In this document: positions 34,677-43,759 of the stretch, piece after piece
How positions within the stretch are numbered: position 1 is the stretch's first letter
How the letters are laid out: every line of letters begins with the position of its first letter
NCBI GenBank assembly: GCA_024809215.1
Contig: JANUBW010000002.1
Coordinates: 124,001 to 188,000 of the forward strand
DNA length: 64,000 bases
From: Niastella sp. OAS944
GTDB lineage: Bacteria; Bacteroidota; Bacteroidia; Chitinophagales; Chitinophagaceae
Direction: 5' to 3'
The notes under the pieces: model-generated
The model's input: the letters and a program-made list of their open reading frames with translations, nothing else
The model's database searches: none
What the model was told of the DNA's origin: nothing
Position numbers and translations under genes: made by a program

Positions 34677-36528
34677 AAGAACGTTCGCCCTTGCTACCTG
34701 CTTATTATTGGTTTTACATGTAACGGCCCAGGATAGCCTGAAGGCGTATCCCACGCATTGGTGGGTTGGCATGAAGCAATCAAAAATTCAATTGCTTGTA
34801 CATTCGCCAAACATTAGAGAAGCCCGCAGGGTAGCGCTAAAACCATACACCGGTGTAAAACTCACCAGTGTACAAACACACACCAATCCCAATTACCTTA
34901 CTATTTATCTGGACATTGGTAAAACCGCCGTTGCCGGTAACCTTAGCTTTACCTTCAATAATGGCACTACCCAGGTTAAGCAAATGTCGTACACCTTAAA
35001 ACCCCGCAGCAGCCAGAACGGCAAAACGCGCATTAAAGGCATAAACAGCAGCGACCTTATTTATCTTATAATGCCCGACCGCTTTAGCAATGGCGATGCC
35101 GGCAATGACCGCATTGCCGGGCTGCGCGATCAAAGCCTCGACCGTTCCGATTATTTTAAACGCCATGGCGGCGACCTAAAGGGCATTCAAAACCACCTCA
35201 ACTATGTGCAACAACTGGGTGTTACGGCACTATGGTTAAACCCCGTGCTTCTAAACGACATGCCCGACCGCACCGAACATGGTTATGCATTTACCGATCA
35301 TTATACCATCGATCCACGCCTGGGCGGTGCAGCTGCCTATCACGAACTAATAGACAGTTTGCACAACCGGGGTATGAAGATCATTCAGGATGCAGTGTAT
35401 AATCACATAGGCATAGAACATTTTTTATACCGCGATATGCCCGATAGCAGCTGGTTTCACTGGTGGCCGGTGTATACAAATACAACTTATAAAGACCAGG
35501 TGCTGATGGACCCCTATGCCGCTGCCATTGATAAAAAACGCATGAGCGATGGCTGGTTCACCGGTGTAATGCCCGACCTTAACCAGAACAATTCCTTTGT
35601 TGCCAGTTTCCTTATACAACATGCCCTTTGGTGTACCGAAGAATTTGGCCTCGATGGCTGGCGTATAGATACCTATGCCTACAATGACCTCAATTTTATG
35701 AACCGTTGCAATAAGGCATTGCTCGACGAATATCCGCAACTTCATATGTTTGGCGAAACCTGGGTGCATGGCATACCTAACCAGAGCTTCTTTACCAATA
35801 ACAGGTACAATATCCCTTATAAAAGCAATCTGCCTGGTGTAACCGATTTTCAACTCAACCTCTATGGTATATTACCTGCATTAACGCAAGGTTTTGGCTG
35901 GACGGAAGGCGTTAACCGCCTGTACCTTACCGCCACCAATGATTTTGTATATACCGACCCCACCAAAAATGTTTTGTTTTTAGACAACCACGACCTTAGC
36001 CGGTTCTTTAGCATGGTAGGAGAGGATATAGCCAAACAAAAAATGGGGCTGGCCTGGTTGCTTACTTTCCGCGGCATACCGCAATTGTATTATGGTACCG
36101 AAATATTGATAAAGAATTATGCCGATCCCGATGGCAAAGTGCGGCTCGATTTCCCCGGCGGATGGCCCGGCGATGCCGCCAATAAATTTGAACCCAATGG
36201 CCGCACCCCGGCAGAGAATGATGTATTCAATTATGTTAGAACGCTCGCTAATTTTCGTAAAAGCTCCACAGCGCTTACAACCGGTAAGCTGATGCAATAT
36301 GTGCCGGAAGACGGCGTATACGTTTATTTCAGGTATAATGCGCAACAAACGGTAATGTGCATTATGAACCCTAACGATGCCGAAAAAGAAATAGATATGA
36401 AGAGGTTTGAAGAGCGGGTGAAACCATTTATCAAAGGCCGGAATGTAATTGACGGGGCGTTACTAGATATCACCAACAAATTAAAAGTTCCGGGAAAAAC
36501 GCTGTGGGTGTTGGAATTGAGAACCTGA
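34663..36528 (+). CDS. Periplasmic GH13 alpha-amylase / cyclomaltodextrinase-like enzyme
   Basis: 621 residues. Signal peptide RRTFALATCLLLVLHVTA (to about residue 22), an N-terminal Ig-like domain of cyclomaltodextrinase type (WWVGMKQSKIQLLVHSPNI), then the GH13 barrel: DAVYNHIG, GLDGWRIDTYAY with the nucleophile Asp, MFGETW with the acid Glu, and FLDNHDLSRF with the transition-state Asp. A short C-terminal beta domain ends the protein. It hydrolyses alpha-glucans in the periplasm. Start overlaps the end of the MFS gene, indicating one operon. Confidence 0.93.
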   Translation: MTFFRRTFALATCLLLVLHVTAQDSLKAYPTHWWVGMKQSKIQLLVHSPNIREARRVALKPYTGVKLTSVQTHTNPNYLTIYLDIGKTAVAGNLSFTFNNGTTQVKQMSYTLKPRSSQNGKTRIKGINSSDLIYLIMPDRFSNGDAGNDRIAGLRDQSLDRSDYFKRHGGDLKGIQNHLNYVQQLGVTALWLNPVLLNDMPDRTEHGYAFTDHYTIDPRLGGAAAYHELIDSLHNRGMKIIQDAVYNHIGIEHFLYRDMPDSSWFHWWPVYTNTTYKDQVLMDPYAAAIDKKRMSDGWFTGVMPDLNQNNSFVASFLIQHALWCTEEFGLDGWRIDTYAYNDLNFMNRCNKALLDEYPQLHMFGETWVHGIPNQSFFTNNRYNIPYKSNLPGVTDFQLNLYGILPALTQGFGWTEGVNRLYLTATNDFVYTDPTKNVLFLDNHDLSRFFSMVGEDIAKQKMGLAWLLTFRGIPQLYYGTEILIKNYADPDGKVRLDFPGGWPGDAANKFEPNGRTPAENDVFNYVRTLANFRKSSTALTTGKLMQYVPEDGVYVYFRYNAQQTVMCIMNPNDAEKEIDMKRFEERVKPFIKGRNVIDGALLDITNKLKVPGKTLWVLELRT

Positions 36529-36571
36529 TAGTATAGGACGGCTGCATCCCAAATTCTACTATATTAGCGGG

Positions 36572-39325
36572 ATGTTGAAGAAAACGATAGTCGCTTGTTA
36601 TGTGATGGCGCTTACCACACATGCATCTGCACAAACAAACTGGCCCGTAGTAACCCAGCAAAGCAAACCCTGGACCCGCTGGTGGTGGATGGGCAGCGCG
36701 GTTGATGAAAAGAACCTCAACACATCTTTACAACAGTATAACCAGGTTGGTTTAGGCGGGGTAGAAATAGTTCCCATTTATGGCGCAAAAGGCTTTGAGG
36801 AGCGGTATATAAAATACCTGTCGCCACAATGGATGAAAATGCTCGACTATACCGTACAGCAATCAAACGCCCTCAATATGGGCGTGTACATCTCTGTAGG
36901 TACGGGCTGGCCCGTTGGCGGTTCGCATGTAACGGTGCAGGACGCAGCCTCCAAACTTATTGTTCAGCAATATGAATTAAAAGCCGGCACCCCGCTGGCA
37001 CAATCCATCGCTTTCACCGATGCCAAACAAAAAAGCTCAGCCGTATTAAGCGCCTTAATGGGGTTTAACAGCAAAGGTGAAGCCATCGATCTTACCGGCA
37101 AGGTAGACGGTAATGGTAATTTGCAATACAATGCACCCAGTGATCTGAAACTGTATGCAGTGTTCACCGGTAAAACAAAACAGGCGGTGAAAAGAGCGGC
37201 GCCCGGTGGTGAAGGATTTACCATTGACCATTTTTCAAAAGAAGCAACAGCTAACTATTTCAAAATATTCGATACGGCCTTTGGCAATTCATCGCACGGC
37301 GTAAAAGCCTTTTTCAACGACAGCTATGAAGTGTACAATGCCGATTGGACACCCGATTTTTTCACCGAGTTCAAAAAAAGAAGAGGGTACGATCTCAGGA
37401 ACTATCTCAACCTGTTCATTTCCGATTCAAACGATGCCACCGCACGCCTGAAATCGGATTACCGCGAAACCCTGGCAGACCTGATGCGCGAAAATTTCAG
37501 CACCGTATTCACCCAATGGACCAATAAAAGAAATACACTTTCGGTAAACCAGGCGCATGGATCGCCCGGCAATTTGCTCGATCTGTATGGCGCATTCGAT
37601 ATACCCGAAACGGAGACCTTTGGCAGCAGTTATTTTCCCATTCGTGGGCTAAGAAGAGACAGCGCCGATATTCGCAATGTTGACCCCGATCCCAATATGT
37701 TGAAGTTTGCCTCTTCGGCAGCACATGCTTATGGTAAACGGTTAACAAGCTGCGAAACTTTTACGTGGTTAAGCGAACATTTTAAAACATCGTGGAGCCA
37801 ATGCAAACCCGAGGTAGACCAGGTGTTCCTGTCGGGTATTAATCATGTTTTTTATCATGGAACTACGTACAGTCCGTCCGATGCCAAATGGCCGGGTTGG
37901 TTATTTTATGCATCGGTGAACTTTGTTCCCAATAACAGCTTATGGCCGCACCTGAAAGGTTTGAATGAATATATAACCCGTTGCCAGAGTATATTACAGG
38001 CCGGCGAACCAGATAATGAAATACTGATCTACTGGCCGGTTTACGATGCCTGGCACAATGCAAAAGGTATGGATATGCCTTTGAAGGTGCACGACATCGA
38101 TCATTGGCTGCACCCCACCAGGTTTTATAAAGACCTGACGAGTTTACAAAACGCAGGTTATTCGCTCGACTTTGCTTCTGACAAAATGCTTGAACAGGCG
38201 CATCCGCAAAACGGCGATGTGCGTATTGTAAGCAAAGGCGCACCACATAAAGTATTGCTTGTGCCAGCCTGCGATAAAATGCCGGTAGCTACATTAAAAA
38301 ACATACTACGACTGGCCAATGAAGGGGCCACCGTGATCATTGAACAGTTTCCGCAGGATGTGCCCGGTTATAATGAACCGGAAAAAGGCAAACAGGAACT
38401 GAAAGCATTGATTGCTGGTATTTCGTTTACAACGAAAGATCAACTACAGATTGCCACTACAGGTAAAGGAAAGATAGTAGTGGGTGATGTAAATGCAGCG
38501 CTTAACTACCTGGACCTTCGCCCTGAACCTATAGCCAAACAAGGCTTGAAATTCATTCGCCGTAAAAAAATGGATGGCACTTACTATTTCATCGTAAACA
38601 ATACCGCCAATGATTTTGATGAATCAGTAGTATTACGAAATTCAGCCAGCACCGTGTTCCGTATGGATCCGCTGAACGGGGAGATCAATTCATTGTTACA
38701 TCATCAGCAAGGTAATGTAACCGCGTTGAGATTACAGTTGAAGTCTGGCGAAACTACCGTTATAAAATTGAGCAACGCAAAAGAAACGGCCATCCCATAC
38801 CGGTATATGCAACCCGCCGGTGAAGCAATTAGCCTGCAGAATAACAATTGGGAAATACAATTTACAGAAGGCGGGCCCCAACGGCCGGCAACGAAAAAAA
38901 CGACAGGTATAAAACCCTGGACGGCATTCACCGATGACTCAACTACCCATTCGTTTTCAGGCACTGGCGTGTATACCACCAGTTTTACCGTTAAAAACAA
39001 AGCGAATGATTATCTGCTGCAATTAGATAAACTGTATGAATCGGCGCGTGTGATCATCAACGGAAAAGATGCGGGACTTATCTGGAGCCTTCCATATGAA
39101 CTCAAAGTAGGGAAGTATTTAAAAGAAGGTAATAACACCATTCGCATAGAGGTTTGTAACCTGATGGTCAATCGCATTCGCAATATGGACCGCAACGGCG
39201 AGGTATGGCGTAATTATCATGAAATAAACTTCGTGAATATAAACTATAAGAACTTTGATGCCGCTAACTGGAAGGTTCAACCTGCAGGGTTAGACGGTGA
39301 TGTGAAGCTGGTTCCATTAAAATAA
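36572..39325 (+). CDS. Glycoside hydrolase, GH106-like (alpha-L-rhamnosidase type)
   Basis: 917 residues with signal peptide KKTIVACYVMALTTHASA. The family start KPWTRWWWMGSAVDEKNL (about residues 31-48), GLGGVEIVPIYG, VGTGWPVGGSHVT and the middle block YHGTTYSPSDAKWPGWLFYA match GH106-type enzymes. A C-terminal galactose-binding-like beta-sandwich is visible around residues 790-915 (NTIRIEVCNLMVNRIRNMDR). Likely cleaves terminal rhamnose from glycosides in the periplasm. It follows the GH13 gene by 43 bases and ends with a strong terminator. Confidence 0.85.
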   Translation: MLKKTIVACYVMALTTHASAQTNWPVVTQQSKPWTRWWWMGSAVDEKNLNTSLQQYNQVGLGGVEIVPIYGAKGFEERYIKYLSPQWMKMLDYTVQQSNALNMGVYISVGTGWPVGGSHVTVQDAASKLIVQQYELKAGTPLAQSIAFTDAKQKSSAVLSALMGFNSKGEAIDLTGKVDGNGNLQYNAPSDLKLYAVFTGKTKQAVKRAAPGGEGFTIDHFSKEATANYFKIFDTAFGNSSHGVKAFFNDSYEVYNADWTPDFFTEFKKRRGYDLRNYLNLFISDSNDATARLKSDYRETLADLMRENFSTVFTQWTNKRNTLSVNQAHGSPGNLLDLYGAFDIPETETFGSSYFPIRGLRRDSADIRNVDPDPNMLKFASSAAHAYGKRLTSCETFTWLSEHFKTSWSQCKPEVDQVFLSGINHVFYHGTTYSPSDAKWPGWLFYASVNFVPNNSLWPHLKGLNEYITRCQSILQAGEPDNEILIYWPVYDAWHNAKGMDMPLKVHDIDHWLHPTRFYKDLTSLQNAGYSLDFASDKMLEQAHPQNGDVRIVSKGAPHKVLLVPACDKMPVATLKNILRLANEGATVIIEQFPQDVPGYNEPEKGKQELKALIAGISFTTKDQLQIATTGKGKIVVGDVNAALNYLDLRPEPIAKQGLKFIRRKKMDGTYYFIVNNTANDFDESVVLRNSASTVFRMDPLNGEINSLLHHQQGNVTALRLQLKSGETTVIKLSNAKETAIPYRYMQPAGEAISLQNNNWEIQFTEGGPQRPATKKTTGIKPWTAFTDDSTTHSFSGTGVYTTSFTVKNKANDYLLQLDKLYESARVIINGKDAGLIWSLPYELKVGKYLKEGNNTIRIEVCNLMVNRIRNMDRNGEVWRNYHEINFVNINYKNFDAANWKVQPAGLDGDVKLVPLK

Positions 39326-39348
39326 AATTAATATAAAGCTAATTATGG

Positions 39349-39380
39349 AGACTTCCGGTGTATTCGGAAGTCTTTTTATT
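39349..39380 (+). terminator. Intrinsic terminator after the glycoside hydrolase operon
   Basis: Perfect 9-bp stem AGACTTCCG / CGGAAGTCT with loop GTGTATT and tail TTTTATTT. Confidence 0.87.
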
Positions 39381-39480
39381 TGCATTTACCACCCAATTTA
39401 ACATTAGAATTCCCTTATATGCTTTGAAATACCTCTTCCTTTTTATACTTTACAGGCCAAATCCCAGGTATCCAGACTAA

Positions 39481-40038
39481 ATGAAATATTTTCTCACCAT
39501 CATCATACTGATCTTTACAACAACCCTAATAACACAAGGTCAGATAACAGATAGTGCAAAACAACGATCGGCACAAACAGATTCTGTTGCCAATTCAATG
39601 AACAATGATCTGGAACCTGAAGATGATTTTGCCCCCGGTTTGTTATTGTTCGCATTGGTATTTATCGGTATCATCGCAGGTGCAGCGGTGTTCGGCGTTG
39701 CAATGACAACCATAGCCATGTTGGGCATTTTTGCCATGGTTTCTTTTGGAATAGTATCTGCCTCTATTATCGCTGGTTTGTATACCAGGTCGGTAACAAA
39801 AGGATTTAAAGTGTTTTTTATTTTATCCTCAATAGTTGTTGGTGGCCTGTTTGGCTGCACAGCACTCTATACCTTGAATTTCTTCACCGGGTGGTATAAT
39901 GTAGATGATGCTATATTGCTGGGTAGTGCGTTCGGATTGGTGGCGGGTTTAACAGGAGGAATGATCACATTGTATTTTTTGAAACGATTGGTTGCCTGGT
40001 TAAAAACGAAAATTACAATCCAAACCATACCCAAATGA
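39481..40038 (+). CDS. Multi-pass membrane protein of unknown function
   Basis: 185 residues. A signal-like start (KYFLTIIILIFTTTLITQGQ), a polar segment to about residue 50, then four hydrophobic spans, the first LLLFALVFIGIIAGAAVFGV. No family recognised. The stop overlaps the start of the next gene (ATGA), so they are translationally coupled. A promoter-like TTG-N19-TACTTTAC occurs about 40 bases upstream with two mismatches. Confidence 0.65.
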   Translation: MKYFLTIIILIFTTTLITQGQITDSAKQRSAQTDSVANSMNNDLEPEDDFAPGLLLFALVFIGIIAGAAVFGVAMTTIAMLGIFAMVSFGIVSASIIAGLYTRSVTKGFKVFFILSSIVVGGLFGCTALYTLNFFTGWYNVDDAILLGSAFGLVAGLTGGMITLYFLKRLVAWLKTKITIQTIPK

Positions 40039-40790
40039 AAACCGTTCTCACATCGCTGACGGCCATTTTATTATTTGCTTGTAATAGCAATAATGAAAGC
40101 GGGCAATCGGTAATTCTTAAAAATGACAGTATCGTTATTAAGCATGATAGCAATCGGATGGTTAAAGCCAATCCGCATTGTACCATCGAAAATGAAGTAG
40201 CCTCATTGGGAATAGGCCTGGTTTTAGCCCCCTCAAGTTTTGCTATGTACGACGACAGTACGCTTACCGATAATCCTGAGCTTATTGATATGCATAAGCA
40301 GGCAGATAGTTTATCGGGCATTTGTACCATGGTATTTGATCCTGAATATTCGCTTATGCATTTTGCCTGTGTAGGGCAAACTGAAAATGCCTACCAGGTG
40401 TTGATCAATCATTCGCAAACAAAGTATTTACCCCGTAAAAAGGAATATCAGTTTCAAACCTGGAACGAATACCTATTGCAATCGCATGGCATTAGACGTA
40501 AAACCGATGAAACCGACGAAAACGAAAAACCATTGACCGCCTTGCGCAAATCTGCAGCGGATAGCGCAGATGCTATATCGCTGCCCCCTGGCCATGAAAT
40601 GTTTTGCCCCATGGAAGTACAGGGCGATTGGTTAAAAGTGCAATACGATTGTTATTACAATGATGAAGACAACCAATACGAAGGTGAGCCCTGCCATAAC
40701 TATATTGGCAAATGCACCGAAGCCTTAACCGGCTGGCTCCGCTGGCGAAAGGACAATAAGTTGCTGGTAGATATATTTTTGATGCCGTAA
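40035..40790 (+). CDS. Lipoprotein of unknown function
   Basis: 251 residues starting MKTVLTSLTAILLFACNSNN, a lipoprotein signal with lipobox LLFAC. The rest is soluble and cysteine-containing, with a C-terminal stretch FCPMEVQGDWLKVQYDCYYN that looks SH3-like. Coupled by an ATGA overlap to the membrane protein upstream, so the two probably work together at the cell envelope. A terminator follows. Confidence 0.7.
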   Translation: MKTVLTSLTAILLFACNSNNESGQSVILKNDSIVIKHDSNRMVKANPHCTIENEVASLGIGLVLAPSSFAMYDDSTLTDNPELIDMHKQADSLSGICTMVFDPEYSLMHFACVGQTENAYQVLINHSQTKYLPRKKEYQFQTWNEYLLQSHGIRRKTDETDENEKPLTALRKSAADSADAISLPPGHEMFCPMEVQGDWLKVQYDCYYNDEDNQYEGEPCHNYIGKCTEALTGWLRWRKDNKLLVDIFLMP

Positions 40791-40806
40791 TAAATTAGTT
40801 AAAAAC

Positions 40807-40840
40807 CCGGGAGCCACCCACCTCCCGGATTTTATTTTTA
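40807..40840 (+). terminator. Intrinsic terminator
   Basis: Perfect 7-bp stem CCGGGAG / CTCCCGG with loop CCACCCAC and tail ATTTTATTTTT, just after the lipoprotein gene. Confidence 0.85.
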
Positions 40841-40940
40841 TAATTATTTAGATCAAAAGCTGGCAGTAAATCAACCTGTCAAAGAACTGGGCTAACCTCA
40901 CAACAAACATACGCCGGAAAAAAATAGGGCACTACCTGTT

Positions 40941-40980
40941 TAGGAACTTACAGCAACTTATGGCAACTTAAAGTAACTTA
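40941..40980 (+). repeat. Four-unit 10-nt tandem repeat (NNNNAACTTA)
   Basis: TAGGAACTTA, CAGCAACTTA, TGGCAACTTA, AAGTAACTTA follow each other without gaps; the six-base half AACTTA is invariant, the four-base half varies. It ends about 140 bases upstream of the operon promoter. Confidence 0.75.
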
Positions 40981-41120
40981 CGTCCCATTTGCGAAGAAGG
41001 GTAAACTCTGGCAGGGTAAAAGCAGTCCCGAAGAAATTTTACCAATTAATATACTTGACCCCAACTGCCACCTTCCTGCCACAATTAAAGAAATATAAAT
41101 TCACATAGTACCATCCCCGC

Positions 41121-41151
41121 TTGCAATTACGATAAGCGAACTATACTTTAG
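41121..41151 (+). promoter_or_regulatory. Promoter of the three-paralog operon
   Basis: TTG at 41121-41123, 20-base spacer and TACTTTAG at 41144-41151 (one mismatch to TAnnTTTG). Transcript start would be near 41158, giving a leader of about 25 bases. Confidence 0.6.
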
Positions 41152-41181
41152 CGCACAATTAAACAACCAAAAATCAACCCC

Positions 41182-41619
41182 ATGGCACAGTACGTAGTTC
41201 ATAAGATCGGTTTTTTTTATACAGATGAAGCTCTTGTAGTAGAAAAGGATAAAGGCACCGTAATGGGCATTACAAAATCATTAGAAGAAGCCCAGACCAT
41301 AAAAAGCAGGGAAGATCTTAAATCAATGAAAAATGTTGGCGGGTTTAATGCCGTTGACTTTTTCTTCGATAAAGACAACTTCAAAACGATACATAAAAAT
41401 ATAAAAGAATATTTCAAAACTACCTACAACGTAACCTTTGAAAAACAAAATGAATACAGGCTGGAACTCCCGCAAACAATAACCGACGAACAGGCCGTTG
41501 CCTTGCTGTCGCTTATGGAATTAACCTTTCATAACATTGTTGAGTATGCCGACGATGAAGTGATCAATACCGCGGATTATGAATTTAATGAAGAAGAAGA
41601 TGAAATATGCGGATTTTAA
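41182..41619 (+). CDS. Small acidic protein of unknown family, paralog 1 of 3
   Basis: 145 residues starting MAQYVVHKIGFFYTDEALVV. It shares with two nearby proteins the N-terminal MxQYVVHKxGFxYxD, a V-x3-(K/R)G-(N/T)-hMxI stretch with EEA after it, and the C-terminal ELTFHNIVEYADDEVI. No signal peptide, no membrane span, many Asp/Glu. I do not recognise the family. It heads an operon: second paralog 21 bases downstream, then a DUF6915-like gene and the third paralog. Confidence 0.75.
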   Translation: MAQYVVHKIGFFYTDEALVVEKDKGTVMGITKSLEEAQTIKSREDLKSMKNVGGFNAVDFFFDKDNFKTIHKNIKEYFKTTYNVTFEKQNEYRLELPQTITDEQAVALLSLMELTFHNIVEYADDEVINTADYEFNEEEDEICGF

Positions 41620-41640
41620 AAGCAACCAATTATATAAAAG

Positions 41641-42069
41641 ATGGCGCAATACGTAGTTCACAAGCTCGGTTTTTGGTATACAGATGATGGTTACGAAGTG
41701 GGCAAAGCAAAAGGCAATTTAATGGCTATAACCAAAACCCCGGAAGAAGCTCAGGCCATTAAAAAAAGCGAAGACATTAAATCACTAAAAGGCCTGTATG
41801 CCGATAACCCGGTGACTTTCTATCTTGAGCACGACAACTACCAGGAAATTGATAAAAAAATGGTAGCGTATTATGCAGCTGAGTTCAACCTCACCATTAA
41901 TACAGGTTCCCCTTATTATGAATTTCCTAAAAACTTAAGCGATGAACAGGCTTTGCAATTCCTGTCAATCATGGAGCTTACGTTTCACAATATTGTTGAA
42001 TATAGCGATGATGAAGTGATCAATGCCGCCGATTACGAACTTAACACGGACGATTATTTTGGATTTTAA
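41641..42069 (+). CDS. Small acidic protein of unknown family, paralog 2 of 3
   Basis: 142 residues starting MAQYVVHKLGFWYTDDGYEV and ending with ELTFHNIVEYSDDEVINAAD and a short acidic tail finishing FGF, as in paralog 1 (CGF). The centre (about 45-95) is variable; both ends are nearly identical to paralog 1. Separated from it by only 21 bases, and 8 bases from the next gene. Likely a recent tandem duplication. Function unknown. Confidence 0.75.
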   Translation: MAQYVVHKLGFWYTDDGYEVGKAKGNLMAITKTPEEAQAIKKSEDIKSLKGLYADNPVTFYLEHDNYQEIDKKMVAYYAAEFNLTINTGSPYYEFPKNLSDEQALQFLSIMELTFHNIVEYSDDEVINAADYELNTDDYFGF

Positions 42070-42077
42070 TCATTTGT

Positions 42078-42683
42078 ATGAACGCTTACAAACACGCTGA
42101 GATCTCCGTTAAACGCAGGGGCGGGGTAGTGGAAGATTACCTGGCCATTCACGATTTTATGGACAGCACCAAGGAGTTATGCAGCGACAACCGCCATCGT
42201 ATTCTGCATACCCATTGGGGCATTAGAAGGGTGGTGGTGCCTATATTCGGGCAAACCATTACCAATAGCAACGGTAAGATCGTCAACGTAAAAGATCTTT
42301 GTGAACAGGACCATATTCTGCCCGATTACCTCAACCGCTTTATTCCCACACTGGCCGATTTTGTTAGCGCCATCGATGCTCACGATGCTGATGAACAAAA
42401 ACTGCAGGACTTTGCCCGCAGCTATGAGAATGATGCGGAGCTATCGGAACTATTATTATCGCCTTTAGCCAATACCGGTTCCGTTACCTCTTTATTATTG
42501 ACCCACAATAGCTGGTTCATAAATGATATTGTTCCCAAAGTGCTGAAACGAAAACCCGTCATTCAAAACTTCAATATTTCGCCCGCCGATTTTTTCGACC
42601 GTATGGCTTTCAAACTTTGGATGGATAATGGCAGCGCCATTCCGCCCAGTGCACAAAAAACAGCCGGAAAGGTTGTGGGATAA
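42078..42683 (+). CDS. DUF6915-like protein
   Basis: 201 residues. The N-terminal 100 residues read like the DUF6915 family: KHAEISVKRRGGVVEDYLAI, HDFMDSTKELCSDNRHRILH, HTHWGIRRVVVPIFGQTI and HILPDYLNRFIPTLADFVSA. Such proteins are small cytosolic proteins of unknown function. Histidine- and aspartate-rich parts could hold a metal, but this is only a thought. The C-terminal half (about 105-201) is not recognised. It sits inside the operon of the three small acidic paralogs, which suggests joint function. Confidence 0.65.
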   Translation: MNAYKHAEISVKRRGGVVEDYLAIHDFMDSTKELCSDNRHRILHTHWGIRRVVVPIFGQTITNSNGKIVNVKDLCEQDHILPDYLNRFIPTLADFVSAIDAHDADEQKLQDFARSYENDAELSELLLSPLANTGSVTSLLLTHNSWFINDIVPKVLKRKPVIQNFNISPADFFDRMAFKLWMDNGSAIPPSAQKTAGKVVG

Positions 42684-42692
42684 AACCATCAT

Positions 42693-43118
42693 ATGCCGCA
42701 GTATGTAGTTCATAAAATAGGATTTCTGTATAACGACAATGCTTTCGAAGTAGGCGAAGCAAGAGGAAATGTTATGGGCATAAGCTCATCGCTGGAAGAA
42801 GCTAAATTGTTTAAAAAGCTGGAAGATATTGATACAATACTGCGTATGGCCGGCAAACCCATCTATAACTTTTTCCGGCAAAATCCTAACTACCAAACCA
42901 TACTTGAAAAACTGACCGTCTTCTATAAAAAATTCAACCTGCGGTATCCGTATGCTGAAGGCAGGGAGTGCGTGCCACCTAATATAAATGAAGAAGATGC
43001 AGCCGAACTGCTTTCCATCATTGAAGTATCATTCCACAATGTGGTTGAATATGGCGATGATGAAGTAATTCACCCTGAAGCATTTGAACTTAAAGACGAT
43101 AGTTTTTACTGGCAGTAA
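42693..43118 (+). CDS. Small acidic protein of unknown family, paralog 3 of 3
   Basis: 141 residues starting MPQYVVHKIGFLYNDNAFEV, with EEAKLFKKLEDI and the C-terminal EVSFHNVVEYGDDEVIHPEA. It is the most diverged of the three, and lies 9 bases behind the DUF6915-like gene. The conserved (S/T)FHN-h-VEY-x-DDEVI block near the C-terminus is the family hallmark. Function unknown. Confidence 0.72.
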   Translation: MPQYVVHKIGFLYNDNAFEVGEARGNVMGISSSLEEAKLFKKLEDIDTILRMAGKPIYNFFRQNPNYQTILEKLTVFYKKFNLRYPYAEGRECVPPNINEEDAAELLSIIEVSFHNVVEYGDDEVIHPEAFELKDDSFYWQ

Positions 43119-43146
43119 CTGCCCAACCCGCCGCCTCATTTGAAAA

Positions 43147-43154
43147 TAATTTTG
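43147..43154 (+). promoter_or_regulatory. Candidate -7 element for the sigma factor gene
   Basis: TAATTTTG matches TAnnTTTG exactly, about 57 bases before the sigma factor ATG. No TTG lies at the usual upstream distance. Confidence 0.35.
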
Positions 43155-43210
43155 TAATTTTTAGGTGATATTTGCCCCCAATCAGCCACTTATTAATAAA
43201 GCATTTGCCT

Positions 43211-43759
43211 ATGACCCATACAATGGAAATAGAAGATGTTGCGGCAGAAAGGAAACTCCTTTTTATGCACTTGTACCAGCAGGCATTTCCGCTGGTGGCA
43301 AAATATGTGCACGCTATGGGTGGTTCGTTTGAAGAAGCCAAAGATGTTTTTCAGGACGCCCTGGTTATTTATTACGAAAAACTCACCACCGCCGGCGTAA
43401 CATTAAAATATAGCGAACGCTCATACATTCTGGGCATTGCCAAACATTGCTGGGCAAAGAAAAACAAACTCAATAACCGGTATACCTCGTTACCCGACTC
43501 CATACAGAGTATAGCCATAGAAGGCAATGCCGGCCAGTCTTCGGCCGAAAAGTTATTGCAGCTGTTGCACACCTCCGGACAAAAATGCATGGAACTACTA
43601 CGTGCCTTTTATTACGATAAACTACCCATGCATAAAATAGCTGCACGGTTCAGGTTTTCGAGCGAACGATCGGCCACCGTACAGAAATACAAATGCCTTG
43701 AAAAAGTAAGGGACATTGTTAAAGATAAATCGTTGACGTATGAGGACTTCCTTGAATGA
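43211..43759 (+). CDS. RNA polymerase sigma factor, sigma-70 family (ECF-like)
   Basis: 182 residues from ATG 43211 (MTHTMEIEDVAAERK). Region 2 is QQAFPLVAKYVHAMGGSFEE followed by AKDVFQDALVIYYEKL; region 4 is FYYDKLPMHKIAARFRFSSE with a helix-turn-helix. An upstream TTG at 43172 is in frame but less likely. The following 90-codon gene overlaps by 20 bases and may encode a regulator of this sigma factor. Which genes it controls cannot be told. Confidence 0.88.
   Translation: MTHTMEIEDVAAERKLLFMHLYQQAFPLVAKYVHAMGGSFEEAKDVFQDALVIYYEKLTTAGVTLKYSERSYILGIAKHCWAKKNKLNNRYTSLPDSIQSIAIEGNAGQSSAEKLLQLLHTSGQKCMELLRAFYYDKLPMHKIAARFRFSSERSATVQKYKCLEKVRDIVKDKSLTYEDFLE

Larger units (their letters stand above)
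40791..41181. other. Intergenic region before the three-paralog operon
   Basis: About 390 bases. It holds a terminator (40807-40840), an AAAAGCTGGCA match to the complement of the 20-nt array unit (40855-40865), a four-unit 10-nt repeat (40945-40980) and the promoter of the next operon (41121-41151). Confidence 0.65.
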
